Positions 1 to 8,720 are shown, counted from the stretch's first letter. The stretch: DNA of 64,000 nucleotides from JAAGZL01 sp050291365 (GCA_050291365.1 JBNKJS010000004.1:62001-126000); one strand, 5' to 3'. The notes: generated by a model not told the origin, from the sequence alone. A program made the numbers and translations.

Positions 1-278
1 ATATCTTGTGAGAATGATGTCTTTTCGGCGATGCTAAGAAACTCTTTTGCGTGGTAGAACCCAACAAGAGATGTAAGTACCGTCTCTAGACTGGCGACCC
101 TTTGGGCTAGATTACGGTGAATCTCTCCACCTCTATACTGAAACTTATTGTCTATTCTGTTTAGTTCATATATCAAGGATAATGCAATGGTGATAACAAC
201 AAAAATTATGACAAATACCCATAAAAAGACAATTCTATAGCCACGAAAAATCCTGTATGAATAATTGGAATATTTCAT
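1..278 (-). CDS. Membrane sensor protein, N-terminal fragment (gene cut by window edge)
   Basis: An open frame begins with ATG at 278-276 and runs leftward out of the window without a stop, so only about 92 residues are visible. After a short basic N-terminus there is one strong membrane segment at about residues 17-36 (VFLWVFVIIFVVITIALSL). It is followed by what looks like the start of a periplasmic or linker helix containing LAQRVASLETVLTSLVG. This is how many membrane histidine kinases or GGDEF proteins with an external sensing domain begin, but no kinase or cyclase motif is visible, so the class is an inference. Its ATG overlaps the stop of the upstream binding-protein gene as ATGA, so the two are probably translated together. 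This suggests that the binding protein feeds a signal to this sensor. Confidence 0.6.
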   Translation of the reverse strand, partial: MKYSNYSYRIFRGYRIVFLWVFVIIFVVITIALSLIYELNRIDNKFQYRGGEIHRNLAQRVASLETVLTSLVGFYHAKEFLSIAEKTSFSQD

Positions 279-1246
279 GGGCTGACTTGTTTCGCCTTCC
301 TAAGCAAAGATTCTGAAATCGTGATGCCGCTCTGTTCTAGGATAGATCTGTTCACCCATATATCCCATTTGCGATTAGATACAATAGGAATATCGGTAGG
401 CTTTACCCCACGCAGGATTTCCAGTGCCGCAAGCGCTGCCCACTCCCCATGCTCCTCAGGCACTTTTGTCATACCGATGAGTGTGTAGGGCATCATCCAC
501 CCATGGTTGGTCAGTGTGAGGGTTGTTGTGGATGATTTAACAAATTTCACAACTGCCTTCTCATCCCAGTCATTGATACCTGAATTGCTACCCACTGCAA
601 TAAAATCATACTTCTGAGCCTTGTGGTAACTGTCCATCCATTCCTGGACACTATTTACCAAACTATATTTCAATGTGATGCCATGTTTTTTTGCTGCGCG
701 CTGAAAACGTTTCAAGTTCTTCGTTTCTGTTAATGTATTGGCACCTATGTATACTGCATTATTGGAATAACCTAGGATCTTTTTTGCTTTTTCGAACATT
801 GCCTGAATAGGTGCAACTTCCACCATGCCTGTGGTATTGCTATAGGGAAAACCGTATTCATCCACATTCCAATTAATACCACAAAAAACGAACGGAATCT
901 TATGATCTTTGAAATATGGCTGTATTAAATATTTAGCTGCGTTGTCATCTGCCGTGATTACAACATCTGGTTTCCAGGAGTCGATCAGATCTTTAGCCTT
1001 TAGTGCAGCTTTTTTCTTTGCTTCTTCCTCCTTATGTCTTTTAGTATCCATGTCGAACTGCATAAGTTCGCATTTATCATGCAGCGTCTTTCTTAGCCCT
1101 CTTTCAACGCCGTCAGACCAGGCATATCCCTGATGATATGAGGAGATAAACAGGCACTTACTGGCTAATATCTGACCAGGAAGAAGAGTCAGTATTAATA
1201 AGAGGCAACAGCTTTCTACTGTTTTTTTTATTGTTAATATCTTCAC
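275..1246 (-). CDS. Periplasmic ABC-type substrate-binding-like protein (ABC_sub_bind family)
   Basis: A 323-residue protein with a signal peptide (about residues 1-28, cleavage near ILA-SK). The mature part starts with the SSYHQGYAWSDGVERGL stretch typical of the PF04392-like binding proteins, and DVVITADDNAAKYLIQPYF and VFCGINW fit the same two-lobed fold. The start is GTG at 1246-1244, preceded by AAGGGG eight bases upstream. No permease or ATPase gene adjoins it. Instead its stop overlaps the start of a membrane sensor gene, an arrangement in which these proteins usually serve as the sensing partner of a signalling protein and not in transport. The ligand cannot be read from sequence. The region is more AT-rich than the housekeeping genes that follow. 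Confidence 0.75.
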   Translation of the reverse strand: MKILTIKKTVESCCLLLILTLLPGQILASKCLFISSYHQGYAWSDGVERGLRKTLHDKCELMQFDMDTKRHKEEEAKKKAALKAKDLIDSWKPDVVITADDNAAKYLIQPYFKDHKIPFVFCGINWNVDEYGFPYSNTTGMVEVAPIQAMFEKAKKILGYSNNAVYIGANTLTETKNLKRFQRAAKKHGITLKYSLVNSVQEWMDSYHKAQKYDFIAVGSNSGINDWDEKAVVKFVKSSTTTLTLTNHGWMMPYTLIGMTKVPEEHGEWAALAALEILRGVKPTDIPIVSNRKWDIWVNRSILEQSGITISESLLRKAKQVSP

Positions 1247-1696
1247 TTAGTAATCCCCTTATTATACAAATAACTTGAAGTATTAGCTGAATACTCCCAA
1301 CAACAGCGGCACGAAGAAGTTAATTTAATACTCTTTTTGTAATTACTGCATATTTCAACTTATAACAGGTAGACTCTATATCTCACCAATTACCAGATAA
1401 CTTTCAATGAACAATATTGGTGCATAACAGTTTGTTAGTATTTGGATTAAGTGTAGTAGAAATTATATTTAGTAGTCGTGGTGTTATGGTTGTTATGACA
1501 AGCTCTGTTATTAATGCAATGAGTTGTATTAATAGAGGGATAGGAGTTATTGGCACAGTACACACTACTGCTAACAGGCAGGTTAAGGTAACGCGTGGAT
1601 ATTTCTTATCGCTGTTTTACTTCTATTATCTTATAGTTATGTTGTTTTTATTAAGTGGTATAACTTCTTTACTTCAGAAACTATCCCCATTACGCA
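1247..1696. other. AT-rich intergenic region
   Basis: About 450 bases between the binding-protein gene and the end of dapB. A plus-strand open frame (1417-1752) crosses it, but it starts with TTG without a ribosome-binding site and runs antisense into the 3' end of dapB. I regard it as non-coding. TATAAT (minus strand, 1266-1261) just upstream of the binding-protein gene could be a -10 element, but no good -35 accompanies it. No tRNA-like fold or clear terminator was seen. Confidence 0.5.
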
Positions 1697-2500
1697 TCAA
1701 CGTAGACCAAGCACGTCCTGCATATCGTACAGGCCCTTGCCTTTCTGCATAATCCAACCTGCTGCACGTACAGCACCATTGGCAAAGTTCATACGACTGG
1801 AGGCCTTGTGGGTAATCTCGACCCTCTCCCCCATAGCAGCGAACATAACCGTGTGTTCGCCCACGATATCACCGGCACGGATAGTCTCGAAACCAATGGT
1901 CTTTCTGTCACGCTCTCCGGTTATACCTTCACGGCCATATACGGCGCATTCTGACAGGTCACGTCCCAGGGCGTCGGCAATCACCTCTCCCATCCTCAGG
2001 GCGGTACCGGATGGCGCATCCACTTTATGACTGTGGTGCGCCTCGATTATCTCAATATCAACATCGTCACCCAGCACGCTGGCTGCCATATCTAGTAGCT
2101 TAAAACAGAGATTCACTCCCACACTCATGTTGGGGGCAAACATAATGCCGATATCGGCGGAGGCCTCTTGCAGTTGATTCTTATCGTCGTCACTTAGCCC
2201 GGTAGTACCAATGACAATGGCCTTGCCTGCTTTACGACAAATAGCAACATGCTGCATGGTAGCGACAGGAGCGGTAAAATCAATCAAGACATCGAAATCG
2301 TCCAGAACCTGTTCCAGGCTGTCCACCAGAGCAACTCCAAGCTTACCGACCCCAGCCAGCTCTCCTGCATCCGAACCGAGAAGGCTTGAGTCCGGACGCT
2401 CTATGGCAGCACCGAGCTCTTTATCCTCAGCGTCATACACCGCTTGGATCAGATTCCGCCCCATACGGCCAGCCGCACCAACGATTGCTACTCTTGTCAT
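1697..2500 (-). CDS. dapB: 4-hydroxy-tetrahydrodipicolinate reductase
   Basis: A 267-residue enzyme that reduces 4-hydroxy-tetrahydrodipicolinate with NAD(P)H in the diaminopimelate/lysine pathway, supplying peptidoglycan and protein synthesis. The N-terminal nucleotide-binding motif VAIVGAAGRMGRNL is at residues 4-17. The catalytic and substrate-binding signature EAHHSHKVDAPSGTA is present in the C-terminal half, followed by GRxG-type sequence (YGREGITGERD). Length and start match the family. It lies 58 bases downstream of dnaJ on the same strand and may be read through from it. The dnaJ-dapB neighbourhood is common in gammaproteobacteria. Confidence 0.97.
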   Translation of the reverse strand: MTRVAIVGAAGRMGRNLIQAVYDAEDKELGAAIERPDSSLLGSDAGELAGVGKLGVALVDSLEQVLDDFDVLIDFTAPVATMQHVAICRKAGKAIVIGTTGLSDDDKNQLQEASADIGIMFAPNMSVGVNLCFKLLDMAASVLGDDVDIEIIEAHHSHKVDAPSGTALRMGEVIADALGRDLSECAVYGREGITGERDRKTIGFETIRAGDIVGEHTVMFAAMGERVEITHKASSRMNFANGAVRAAGWIMQKGKGLYDMQDVLGLR

Positions 2501-2558
2501 ATCTAGTATCCAGTTCTATTTTTTTATTGGGCCTTGGCCCTGAAACCATGGACCTGCT

Positions 2559-3704
2559 CTAAAACCCCATCCCTTCAAAAAAACTCTTTACTCCAGCCAT
2601 CCAGCTTGAGGATTGAGGGCTGTGTTTCTTGCCACCAGCCTGCATGGATTCATCCAGCTTAAGGATCAACTCTTTCTGCTTATCGGTAAGATTAACCGGC
2701 GTCTCCACCAATACCCGGCATATAAGATCACCAACTGCTCCACCTCGAACAGGTTTGACGCCTTTGCCTCGCATGCGAAACATCTTTCCAGTCTGAGTGC
2801 CAGCCGGGATTTTCAATTTCACCTTACCGGTAAGGGTCGGAACCTCAAGTTCCCCCCCAAGTGCAGCCGTAGTAAAACTGATCGGCACCTCACAAAACAG
2901 GTGCTCATCCTCCCTGGTGAAGATATCATGCTCTTTAACTATGACCTGAACATAGAGATCGCCTGCTGGGCCACCCATATCTCCGGCTTCGCCTTCTCCA
3001 GCCAGACGAATACGATCGCCGTTGTCCACCCCTGCCGGAACCTTCACAGAGAGGGTCTTGTGCTCCTGCACCCTACCCTGGCCATGGCAGACACCACATG
3101 GATCCTGAATAATTGTACCCTTACCATGACAGTTGGGACAGGTCTGCTGAACAGAGAAGAATCCTTGCTGCATCCTCACCTGCCCATGTCCTCCACAGGT
3201 AGTACAGCTCTTGGGAGTAGAGCCCTTCTTGGCGCCAGAGCCGTTACAGCCCTTGCATTTTACCATGGTCGGCACGCGAATTTTTACTGTGGTACCGGCT
3301 ACGGCATCTTCTAAGGATATCTGTAAGTTATAACGCAGGTCTGCACCACGGTTGGCCCTGTGTCCACCACCAGGACGACCCCCGCTAAAGATATCGCCAA
3401 ACACATCTCCAAAGATGTCGCTGAAACTGCCACCACCGAAGCCAGCAGCGCCTGGACCACCCCCCATGGATGGGTCTACCCCAGCGTGGCCAAACTGGTC
3501 ATAAGCAGCACGCTTTTGGGCATCAGAAAGAACCTCATAGGCCTCCTTGGCCTCTTTGAACTGCTCTTCCGCTTCTTTGGCTTTGTCGCCGGTATTTCTA
3601 TCCGGATGGTACTTCATGGCCAAGCGACGATAAGACTTCTTCAGCTCATCCTCGCTTGCATTTTTGTTTACACCAAGTACTTCGTAATAGTCACGTTTAG
3701 ACAT
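2559..3704 (-). CDS. dnaJ: Chaperone DnaJ (Hsp40)
   Basis: A 381-residue class I J-protein that delivers unfolded clients to DnaK and stimulates its ATPase. The J domain (about 1-70) has the HPD motif (YHPDRNTG). A Gly/Phe-rich linker follows (about 75-125). Four CxxCxGxG zinc repeats are visible (CKGCNGSG, CTTCGGHG, CPNCHGKG, CGVCHGQG), then the C-terminal substrate-binding region. It lies 98 bases downstream of dnaK on the same strand. The gap has a GC-rich hairpin and no convincing promoter of its own, so it is probably transcribed from the dnaK promoter. Confidence 0.98.
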   Translation of the reverse strand: MSKRDYYEVLGVNKNASEDELKKSYRRLAMKYHPDRNTGDKAKEAEEQFKEAKEAYEVLSDAQKRAAYDQFGHAGVDPSMGGGPGAAGFGGGSFSDIFGDVFGDIFSGGRPGGGHRANRGADLRYNLQISLEDAVAGTTVKIRVPTMVKCKGCNGSGAKKGSTPKSCTTCGGHGQVRMQQGFFSVQQTCPNCHGKGTIIQDPCGVCHGQGRVQEHKTLSVKVPAGVDNGDRIRLAGEGEAGDMGGPAGDLYVQVIVKEHDIFTREDEHLFCEVPISFTTAALGGELEVPTLTGKVKLKIPAGTQTGKMFRMRGKGVKPVRGGAVGDLICRVLVETPVNLTDKQKELILKLDESMQAGGKKHSPQSSSWMAGVKSFFEGMGF

Positions 3705-3748
3705 GTTTATGGTTCCGACACTTCAATCTACCGCAGAAAAGGCAAAAC

Positions 3749-3775
3749 GCGCGGGCGCATTATTAACACCCGCAC
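3749..3775 (-). terminator. GC-rich hairpin between dnaK and dnaJ (possible attenuator)
   Basis: On the minus strand GTGCGGG (3775-3769) pairs with CCCGCGC (3755-3749) around a 13-base loop: seven pairs, one of them G-T. Only four T residues follow closely, so it may act as a weak terminator or a processing/stability element that lowers dnaJ relative to dnaK. The role is inferred from structure and position only. Confidence 0.4.
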
Positions 3776-3802
3776 GTTCTTTGACCACATTTTGTTGATC
3801 GC

Positions 3803-5740
3803 TTATTTGTTATCGTCTTTAACTTCTTCGAATTCAGCATCAACAACATTGTCGTCTGCGGCGGATGTATCTGCCCCGGCACCTTCCGCAGCGGCCTCAG
3901 CACCACCCTCTGCACCCTGCTGTTGTGCATAGAGACGCTCTGCCATCTTGGCCGAAACATCGGTAAGGGCCTTGGTCTTCTCTTCGATGGCCTCCTTGTC
4001 ATCGCCCTTCATTGCCTCTTCCAACTCTTTGATCTTCTCTTCGATGCTCTCCTTCTCACCGGCTTCCATCTTGTCTTCGCCCATCTCTTCCATGGACTTC
4101 TTGATCGCATGGATCATGCTGTCAGCCTGGTTGCGCGCCTGGACCAGCTCATTGAACTTGCGATCCTCATCGGCATGGGCCTCTGCATCCTTGACCATAC
4201 GATCGATCTCATCATCACTCAGACCGGAAGATGCCTTAATCACAATGGACTGCTCTTTGCCCGTAGCCTTGTCCTTGGCCGAGACATTTAGGATGCCGTT
4301 GGCGTCTATATCAAAACTTACCTCAACCTGAGGAACGCCGCGTGGCGCAGGCGGAATATCGGTCAGGTCAAAACGGCCCAGCGACTTGTTGGCGCCGGCC
4401 TGCTCACGCTCGCCCTGCAGTACATGTACGGTTACTGCGGTCTGATTATCGTCTGCAGTGGAGAAGGTCTGACTGGCGTTGGTCGGGATAGTGGTGTTCT
4501 TCTCAATCAACTTGGTCATAACGCCGCCCAGAGTCTCGATGCCCAGTGACAACGGGGTTACATCCAACAGCAGTACATCTTTAACCTCTCCGCCCAGAAC
4601 ACCGCCCTGGATGGCCGCACCAATAGCAACGGCTTCATCAGGGTTAACGTCTCTACGCGGTGCCTTGCCAAAGAACTTTTCAACCACTTCCTGAACCTTA
4701 GGCATACGGGTCTGACCACCTACCAGAATCACCTCGTCGATATCAGAGGCGCTGAGGCCGGCGTCATTCAGGGCAATACGACAAGGATCTATGGTACGTT
4801 GCACCAGCTCATCCACCAAACTTTCCAACTTAGACCTGGTCAGCTTGATGTTCATGTGCTTGGGACCCGAGGCGTCTGCAGTGATGTATGGCAGATTGAT
4901 GTCGGTCTGCTGGCCGTTAGATAGCTCAATCTTGGCCTTCTCTGCGCCCTCTTTCAGACGTTGCAGCGCCAGTGGATCGTTGCGTAGGTCGAAGCCCTGA
5001 TCCTTTTTGAACTCTTCTACCAGGTAGTCGATGATGCGCATATCGAAATCTTCACCACCGAGGAAGGTATCACCGTTGGTGGAGAGCACCTCAAACTGGT
5101 GTTCGCCGTCAATCTCTGCAATCTCAATGATGGAGATATCGAAGGTACCACCACCCAGATCGAACACTGCCAGCTTCTGGTCGCCACGCTTCTTGTCCAT
5201 GCCATAAGCTAGGGCCGCCGCAGTTGGCTCGTTGATGATGCGCTTTACATCCAGGCCTGCAATACGTCCAGCGTCTTTGGTGGCCTGACGCTGGGAATCA
5301 TTAAAGTATGCCGGAACCGTGATGACAGCCTCGGTTACTTCGGTACCAAGATACTCTTCTGCCGTCTTCTTCATCTTCTGCAGAATCTTGGCAGATACCT
5401 CCGGGGCGGCCATCTTCTTACCGTTTGCTTCCACCCAGGCATCACCATTGTCTGCCTTTACAATATTGTAAGGAACCATTTTGATGTCGCGCTGTACCAC
5501 CTCATCCTCAAAACGGCGCCCAATAAGACGCTTGATGGCAAACAGGGTGTTCTGGGGATTGGTTACCGCCTGTCTCTTAGCAGCCTGACCAACCAGCACA
5601 TCACCATCTGCGGTGTAGGCGATGATTGAAGGGGTTGTGCGATCACCCTCTGAATTCTCGATCACTCTGGTCTTGTCACCTTCCATCACTGCTACGCAGG
5701 AGTTGGTAGTTCCTAGATCGATTCCAATAATTTTACCCAT
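3803..5740 (-). CDS. dnaK: Chaperone DnaK (Hsp70)
   Basis: A 645-residue Hsp70, full length for the family. The N-terminal ATPase domain starts with GIDLGTTNSCVAVMEG and contains the phosphate loops (FDLGGGTFDISI, ILVGGQTRMPKVQ). The interdomain linker DVLLLDVTPLSLG is intact, followed by the substrate-binding beta domain and helical lid. It ends in an acidic tail (EFEEVKDDNK). It works with DnaJ and GrpE in folding and, as known for proteobacteria, in controlling sigma32. An apparently perfect sigma32-type promoter lies 57 bases upstream of its start, reaching back to the last bases of grpE. Confidence 0.99.
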   Translation of the reverse strand: MGKIIGIDLGTTNSCVAVMEGDKTRVIENSEGDRTTPSIIAYTADGDVLVGQAAKRQAVTNPQNTLFAIKRLIGRRFEDEVVQRDIKMVPYNIVKADNGDAWVEANGKKMAAPEVSAKILQKMKKTAEEYLGTEVTEAVITVPAYFNDSQRQATKDAGRIAGLDVKRIINEPTAAALAYGMDKKRGDQKLAVFDLGGGTFDISIIEIAEIDGEHQFEVLSTNGDTFLGGEDFDMRIIDYLVEEFKKDQGFDLRNDPLALQRLKEGAEKAKIELSNGQQTDINLPYITADASGPKHMNIKLTRSKLESLVDELVQRTIDPCRIALNDAGLSASDIDEVILVGGQTRMPKVQEVVEKFFGKAPRRDVNPDEAVAIGAAIQGGVLGGEVKDVLLLDVTPLSLGIETLGGVMTKLIEKNTTIPTNASQTFSTADDNQTAVTVHVLQGEREQAGANKSLGRFDLTDIPPAPRGVPQVEVSFDIDANGILNVSAKDKATGKEQSIVIKASSGLSDDEIDRMVKDAEAHADEDRKFNELVQARNQADSMIHAIKKSMEEMGEDKMEAGEKESIEEKIKELEEAMKGDDKEAIEEKTKALTDVSAKMAERLYAQQQGAEGGAEAAAEGAGADTSAADDNVVDAEFEEVKDDNK

Positions 5741-5796
5741 GATTCGGTATCTCCAATAAAACTGTATTTTTTCTCTAAAACTTCCGGTTACCCCTC

Positions 5797-5825
5797 AGAT
5801 GGGGAAAAACCTCGTATATTTCAAG
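5797..5825 (-). promoter_or_regulatory. Sigma32 (heat-shock) promoter of dnaK
   Basis: On the minus strand CTTGAAA (5825-5819) is followed by 14 bases and CCCCATCT (5804-5797), matching the heat-shock sigma factor consensus CTTGAAA-N11-16-CCCCATNT at every fixed position. The -35 box overlaps the last codons of grpE. Transcription would start around 5790, leaving a leader of about 50 bases before dnaK. Confidence 0.85.
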
Positions 5826-6423
5826 CCTGTTCGTCAATTTTTCCCGACTCTCCCTGTGAAACCATCACCATTGCCGGTCGAATAAGCCTGTCATTCAGGG
5901 TGTAGCCCTTCTGCATAACCGCAATAACCGTGTTTGGCGGTACATCATCCCGGGGCTGGGTGCTCATGGCCTGGTGAAATTCCGGATTGAACGGTTCGCC
6001 CATGGGGTCTATCTGGACTATCTTGAACTTCTCCATGACATCAGACAGCAGTTTCAGGGTCAGCTCGGTGCCCTGCCGCAGACTATCCACATCTGCACCT
6101 TCGCTGCTGGCGGCCTGCAGGCCAAGCTCCATGCTATCTCTCACAGCCAGGATATCTGACGCGAAACGATCCAGGGCAAATTTGTGGGCATTTTCCAGCT
6201 CCCTCTCATGGCGACGCTGCAGATTCTCTACCTCTGCCTTGGTACGCAACAGTTGGTTCCAGTGCTCATCAGCCTTGCTGCGTGCGTCTTCCAACATGAG
6301 TTGCAGCTCATCTACGGACGCCGTCATATCTGCCGATGCACCTGTATCCTCCACCAGACTATCCTCAGATACCTCTTTCTCAGTCGCCACTGTCTTATCA
6401 GCTACTTCCTGATCTTTTCCCAT
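5821..6423 (-). CDS. grpE: Nucleotide exchange factor GrpE
   Basis: A 200-residue cofactor that releases ADP from DnaK. There is an acidic, poorly conserved N-terminus (about 1-40), a long coiled-coil helix (about 38-95, containing AEVENLQRRHERELENAHKF) and the C-terminal beta domain with the typical NPEFHQAMS and GYTLNDRLIRPAMVMVS signatures. Length matches the family. It sits between hrcA and dnaK. A sigma32-type promoter overlaps the end of hrcA upstream, so it can be expressed apart from hrcA. Confidence 0.97.
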   Translation of the reverse strand: MGKDQEVADKTVATEKEVSEDSLVEDTGASADMTASVDELQLMLEDARSKADEHWNQLLRTKAEVENLQRRHERELENAHKFALDRFASDILAVRDSMELGLQAASSEGADVDSLRQGTELTLKLLSDVMEKFKIVQIDPMGEPFNPEFHQAMSTQPRDDVPPNTVIAVMQKGYTLNDRLIRPAMVMVSQGESGKIDEQA

Positions 6424-6508
6424 TTACCTCAATCTCCGAATGCCACGTAATAAATAACCTGCACCCCGGGGAGACCCCGTGACGCATCATCTTCAAACTA
6501 ATATCCTA

Positions 6509-6536
6509 ATTTGGGGATGGTTATAGCTGTTTCAAG
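6509..6536 (-). promoter_or_regulatory. Sigma32-type promoter of grpE
   Basis: On the minus strand CTTGAAA (6536-6530), inside the last codons of hrcA, is followed by 13 bases and CCCCAAAT (6516-6509). The consensus is CTTGAAA-N11-16-CCCCATNT, so only one fixed -10 position differs. Transcription would start near 6502, giving a leader of about 80 bases before grpE. Confidence 0.7.
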
Positions 6537-7576
6537 GTCGAACTTAATAATTTTGCCGTCACATCCACGACCGGGATAACTCGGTCATATTCCATGCGTT
6601 TCGGGCCAATAACCCCAAGCACACCCACTACCTTATTATTCACTTCGTATGGGGCCGTAACAATACTGCATTTATTCAGGTGCTTGTACCCCGACTCATC
6701 CCCGATAAATATCTGCACCCCATCTGCATGCAGACACCCATCCAGAAGCTGGACGATTTCGTGTTTTTCATTAAATGCATCAAAGAGTTGGCGCAACCGC
6801 TTCATATTGGCCAGCTCATTAAAATCCATCAGATTGGTCTGCCCTGCAATAAGACAGCTACCTTCGGTTTTTACCGGTTCCAGCACCTGCTCCGTCATCT
6901 CAATGGCCCTGGCCATGATTCGGTTCATATCTGTCCTGGCCTGGCGCATCTCATTGATCATGGACTCCCTGACCTTGTTAATGGTCTGACCGGAGTAGGT
7001 CTGGTTTATGTAGTTTGCCACTTGCTCCAATTCTGACGCGGAATATGTGCGTTTGGTGGTGATAATCCTATTTATCACCTCTCCTGATCTGGTTACCAGG
7101 ATAACCATGACGCTATCGCCGGACAGGGGTAGGAACTCAATATGCAGGAAGGATACTTGATCGCTTCTGGGCATCATTACCACACCCGCCATATGGGTTA
7201 CATCGGAAAGCAGCTTGGAGGCCGATTCCAGCACCGAGGTGGAGCTTTTGCCATCAATCAACTGGGTCTTGAGACTATCTATCTCTGCCTTATTCAGATC
7301 TTTGAGGGTCAGCAGGGAATCGATAAACATACGATAGCCATCCACTGTGGGCACCCTGCCTGATGAGGTGTGGGGAGACGAAACCAGGCCTACCTCTTCC
7401 AGATGGGCCATAATGTTTCTTATGGTAGCCGGACTCAGATCCATGCCGGCATCCTTTGCCAGGGTGCGCGAACCGACCGGCTCGCCATCCTTAATATAGC
7501 GCTCAATAAGTACTTTCAGAAAATGCTGGGCACGTTCATTGACACTGTTTTTATTAGCAGCTCTTCTAGCTGACAC
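6521..7576 (-). CDS. hrcA: Heat-inducible transcription repressor HrcA
   Basis: The repressor that binds CIRCE operators. An N-terminal winged helix-turn-helix (ERAQHFLKVLIERYIKDGEP, then SPATIRNIMAHLEEVGLV) is followed by a GAF-like dimerisation domain. The C-terminus VTAKLLSSTLKQL is typical. A longer frame would start with ATG at 7624, but that codon lies within the CIRCE operator and downstream of the promoter -10 by too little to leave a leader. GTG at 7576-7574 is preceded by GAGGTG at good spacing and gives 351 residues, close to the family length. HrcA is absent from Escherichia and Pseudomonas but occurs in some Chromatiales-like gammaproteobacteria. Confidence 0.93.
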   Translation of the reverse strand: MSARRAANKNSVNERAQHFLKVLIERYIKDGEPVGSRTLAKDAGMDLSPATIRNIMAHLEEVGLVSSPHTSSGRVPTVDGYRMFIDSLLTLKDLNKAEIDSLKTQLIDGKSSTSVLESASKLLSDVTHMAGVVMMPRSDQVSFLHIEFLPLSGDSVMVILVTRSGEVINRIITTKRTYSASELEQVANYINQTYSGQTINKVRESMINEMRQARTDMNRIMARAIEMTEQVLEPVKTEGSCLIAGQTNLMDFNELANMKRLRQLFDAFNEKHEIVQLLDGCLHADGVQIFIGDESGYKHLNKCSIVTAPYEVNNKVVGVLGVIGPKRMEYDRVIPVVDVTAKLLSSTLKQL

Positions 7577-7612
7577 ATTACACCTCAAACTAAGATATAC
7601 ACCTTGATGCGC

Positions 7613-7639
7613 TTGGCACTCCAACGTGGACAGTGCTAA
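7613..7639. promoter_or_regulatory. CIRCE operator (HrcA binding site)
   Basis: TTGGCACTC-N9-CAGTGCTAA on the plus strand matches the inverted repeat TTAGCACTC-N9-GAGTGCTAA at 16 of 18 positions. It begins about nine bases downstream of the -10 box of the hrcA promoter, covering the likely transcription start. This is where bound HrcA would block its own transcription. I found no second CIRCE before grpE, dnaK or dnaJ. Confidence 0.9.
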
Positions 7640-7648
7640 ACATTCTCA

Positions 7649-7676
7649 ATTATCGGCCTCTCCGGCAAACTGTCAA
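7649..7676 (-). promoter_or_regulatory. Sigma70-type promoter of hrcA
   Basis: On the minus strand TTGACA (7676-7671, a perfect -35) is separated by 16 bases from GATAAT (7654-7649, five of six -10 positions). The CIRCE repeat follows directly. This is a housekeeping promoter under HrcA control, in contrast to the sigma32 sites before grpE and dnaK. Confidence 0.75.
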
Positions 7677-7793
7677 GAGACATTAAATACTCTAATCTGA
7701 GCTTTGAACTTAACAGATTATTGTTGGCTGTACAGAAAAGCCGTGATAAGTTCCACCTTTCGAACCCATGTTGGTTCATTCTGGTATAGAGAT

Positions 7794-8660
7794 ATGAAAG
7801 AGAAATTCCGTTCTATCGGTCTTATTGGTAAACATGGCGGCAGTGGCATCAAAGATACCATTCACAGCCTGAGTGAGTTTTTGCTGAGTCACGGACTGGA
7901 AGTTTTGCTAGAAGCCAATACAGCAAAATACCTGGATGGACATGGTTTGCAGACTGCCAATATGGACGAGATTGGCCAAAACTGTGATCTAGCCATTGCG
8001 GTGGGTGGCGATGGCACCCTACTGCACTCAGCAGATAGCCTGGCGGACTACCAGGTAGCGCTGCTGGGAGTAAATATGGGCCGACTTGGTTTTCTGACAG
8101 ATATCTCTCCCTTTGTCATGGTTGAGGCTATTGGCGATATCCTTGATGGTGAGTACATTGAAGAGAAACGCACCATGCTCGAGGTAGAGGTGGCTGGCGA
8201 AACATTCCGGGCCTTTAATGATGTGGTTATACACAAATGGAATATCTCTCGTATGATCGAATATGAGACCTATGTGGACGGCCAGTTTGTTAACACCCAG
8301 CGTTCTGACGGTTTTATAATATCCACTCCCACCGGATCTACCGCTTATAATCTATCCTGTGGTGGACCACTGGTGCATCCCAATATGAACGCCACCATAC
8401 TGGTTCCGATCTGTCCCCATAGTCTGAGCAACAGACCCATAGTTGTGGACGGAGATGCTGAGATTAGGGTTGTGGTTTGCGGACAAACCACATATAGGGA
8501 TATCCAGGTCACCTGTGATGGGCTCAAGACCACCCAACCTGAAGATGATGCGATCGCGATCAACAAACATCGTAACCCGGTTCGCCTGATCCATCCCAAA
8601 GACCACGACCACTTCAATACTCTCAGAGTTAAAATGGGGTGGAGTGATAACCCGGTTTAA
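7794..8660 (+). CDS. nadK: NAD kinase
   Basis: Phosphorylates NAD to NADP. From ATG at 7794 the protein has 288 residues and begins MKEKFRSIGLIGKHGG, matching the family start. The open frame extends up to 7704, but those 30 residues have no family resemblance and lie close to the divergent hrcA promoter. Motifs: GGDGTLL (ATP-binding signature), GVNMGRLGFLTDI, the central SDGFIISTPTGSTAYNLSCGGP and ICPHSLSNRPIVV. It is divergent from hrcA and upstream of recN, a neighbourhood conserved in gammaproteobacteria. Confidence 0.96.
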   Translation: MKEKFRSIGLIGKHGGSGIKDTIHSLSEFLLSHGLEVLLEANTAKYLDGHGLQTANMDEIGQNCDLAIAVGGDGTLLHSADSLADYQVALLGVNMGRLGFLTDISPFVMVEAIGDILDGEYIEEKRTMLEVEVAGETFRAFNDVVIHKWNISRMIEYETYVDGQFVNTQRSDGFIISTPTGSTAYNLSCGGPLVHPNMNATILVPICPHSLSNRPIVVDGDAEIRVVVCGQTTYRDIQVTCDGLKTTQPEDDAIAINKHRNPVRLIHPKDHDHFNTLRVKMGWSDNPV

Positions 8661-8720
8661 ACCGATAGGATTATTGGGTAGCATGTATCTGATTTTTATA
8701 CGATCTCCCCGAACCAATAG

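Noticed and set aside
1417..1752. Plus-strand open frame of 111 codons between the binding-protein gene and dapB
   Set aside because: TTG start without a ribosome-binding site, AT-rich non-descript protein and antisense overlap with the dapB 3' end.
2524..2540. GGGC-CAAG-GCCC hairpin between dnaJ and dapB
   Set aside because: The stem is only four pairs, and on the minus strand, in the direction of transcription, it is followed by A residues rather than a T run, so it is not a terminator.
7577..7624. Extended N-terminus of hrcA starting at ATG 7624
   Set aside because: The ATG lies inside the CIRCE operator; GTG 7576 with GAGGTG upstream is far better and gives the family length.
7704..7793. 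Extended N-terminus of nadK
   Set aside because: The residues show no family similarity; ATG 7794 gives the normal start.
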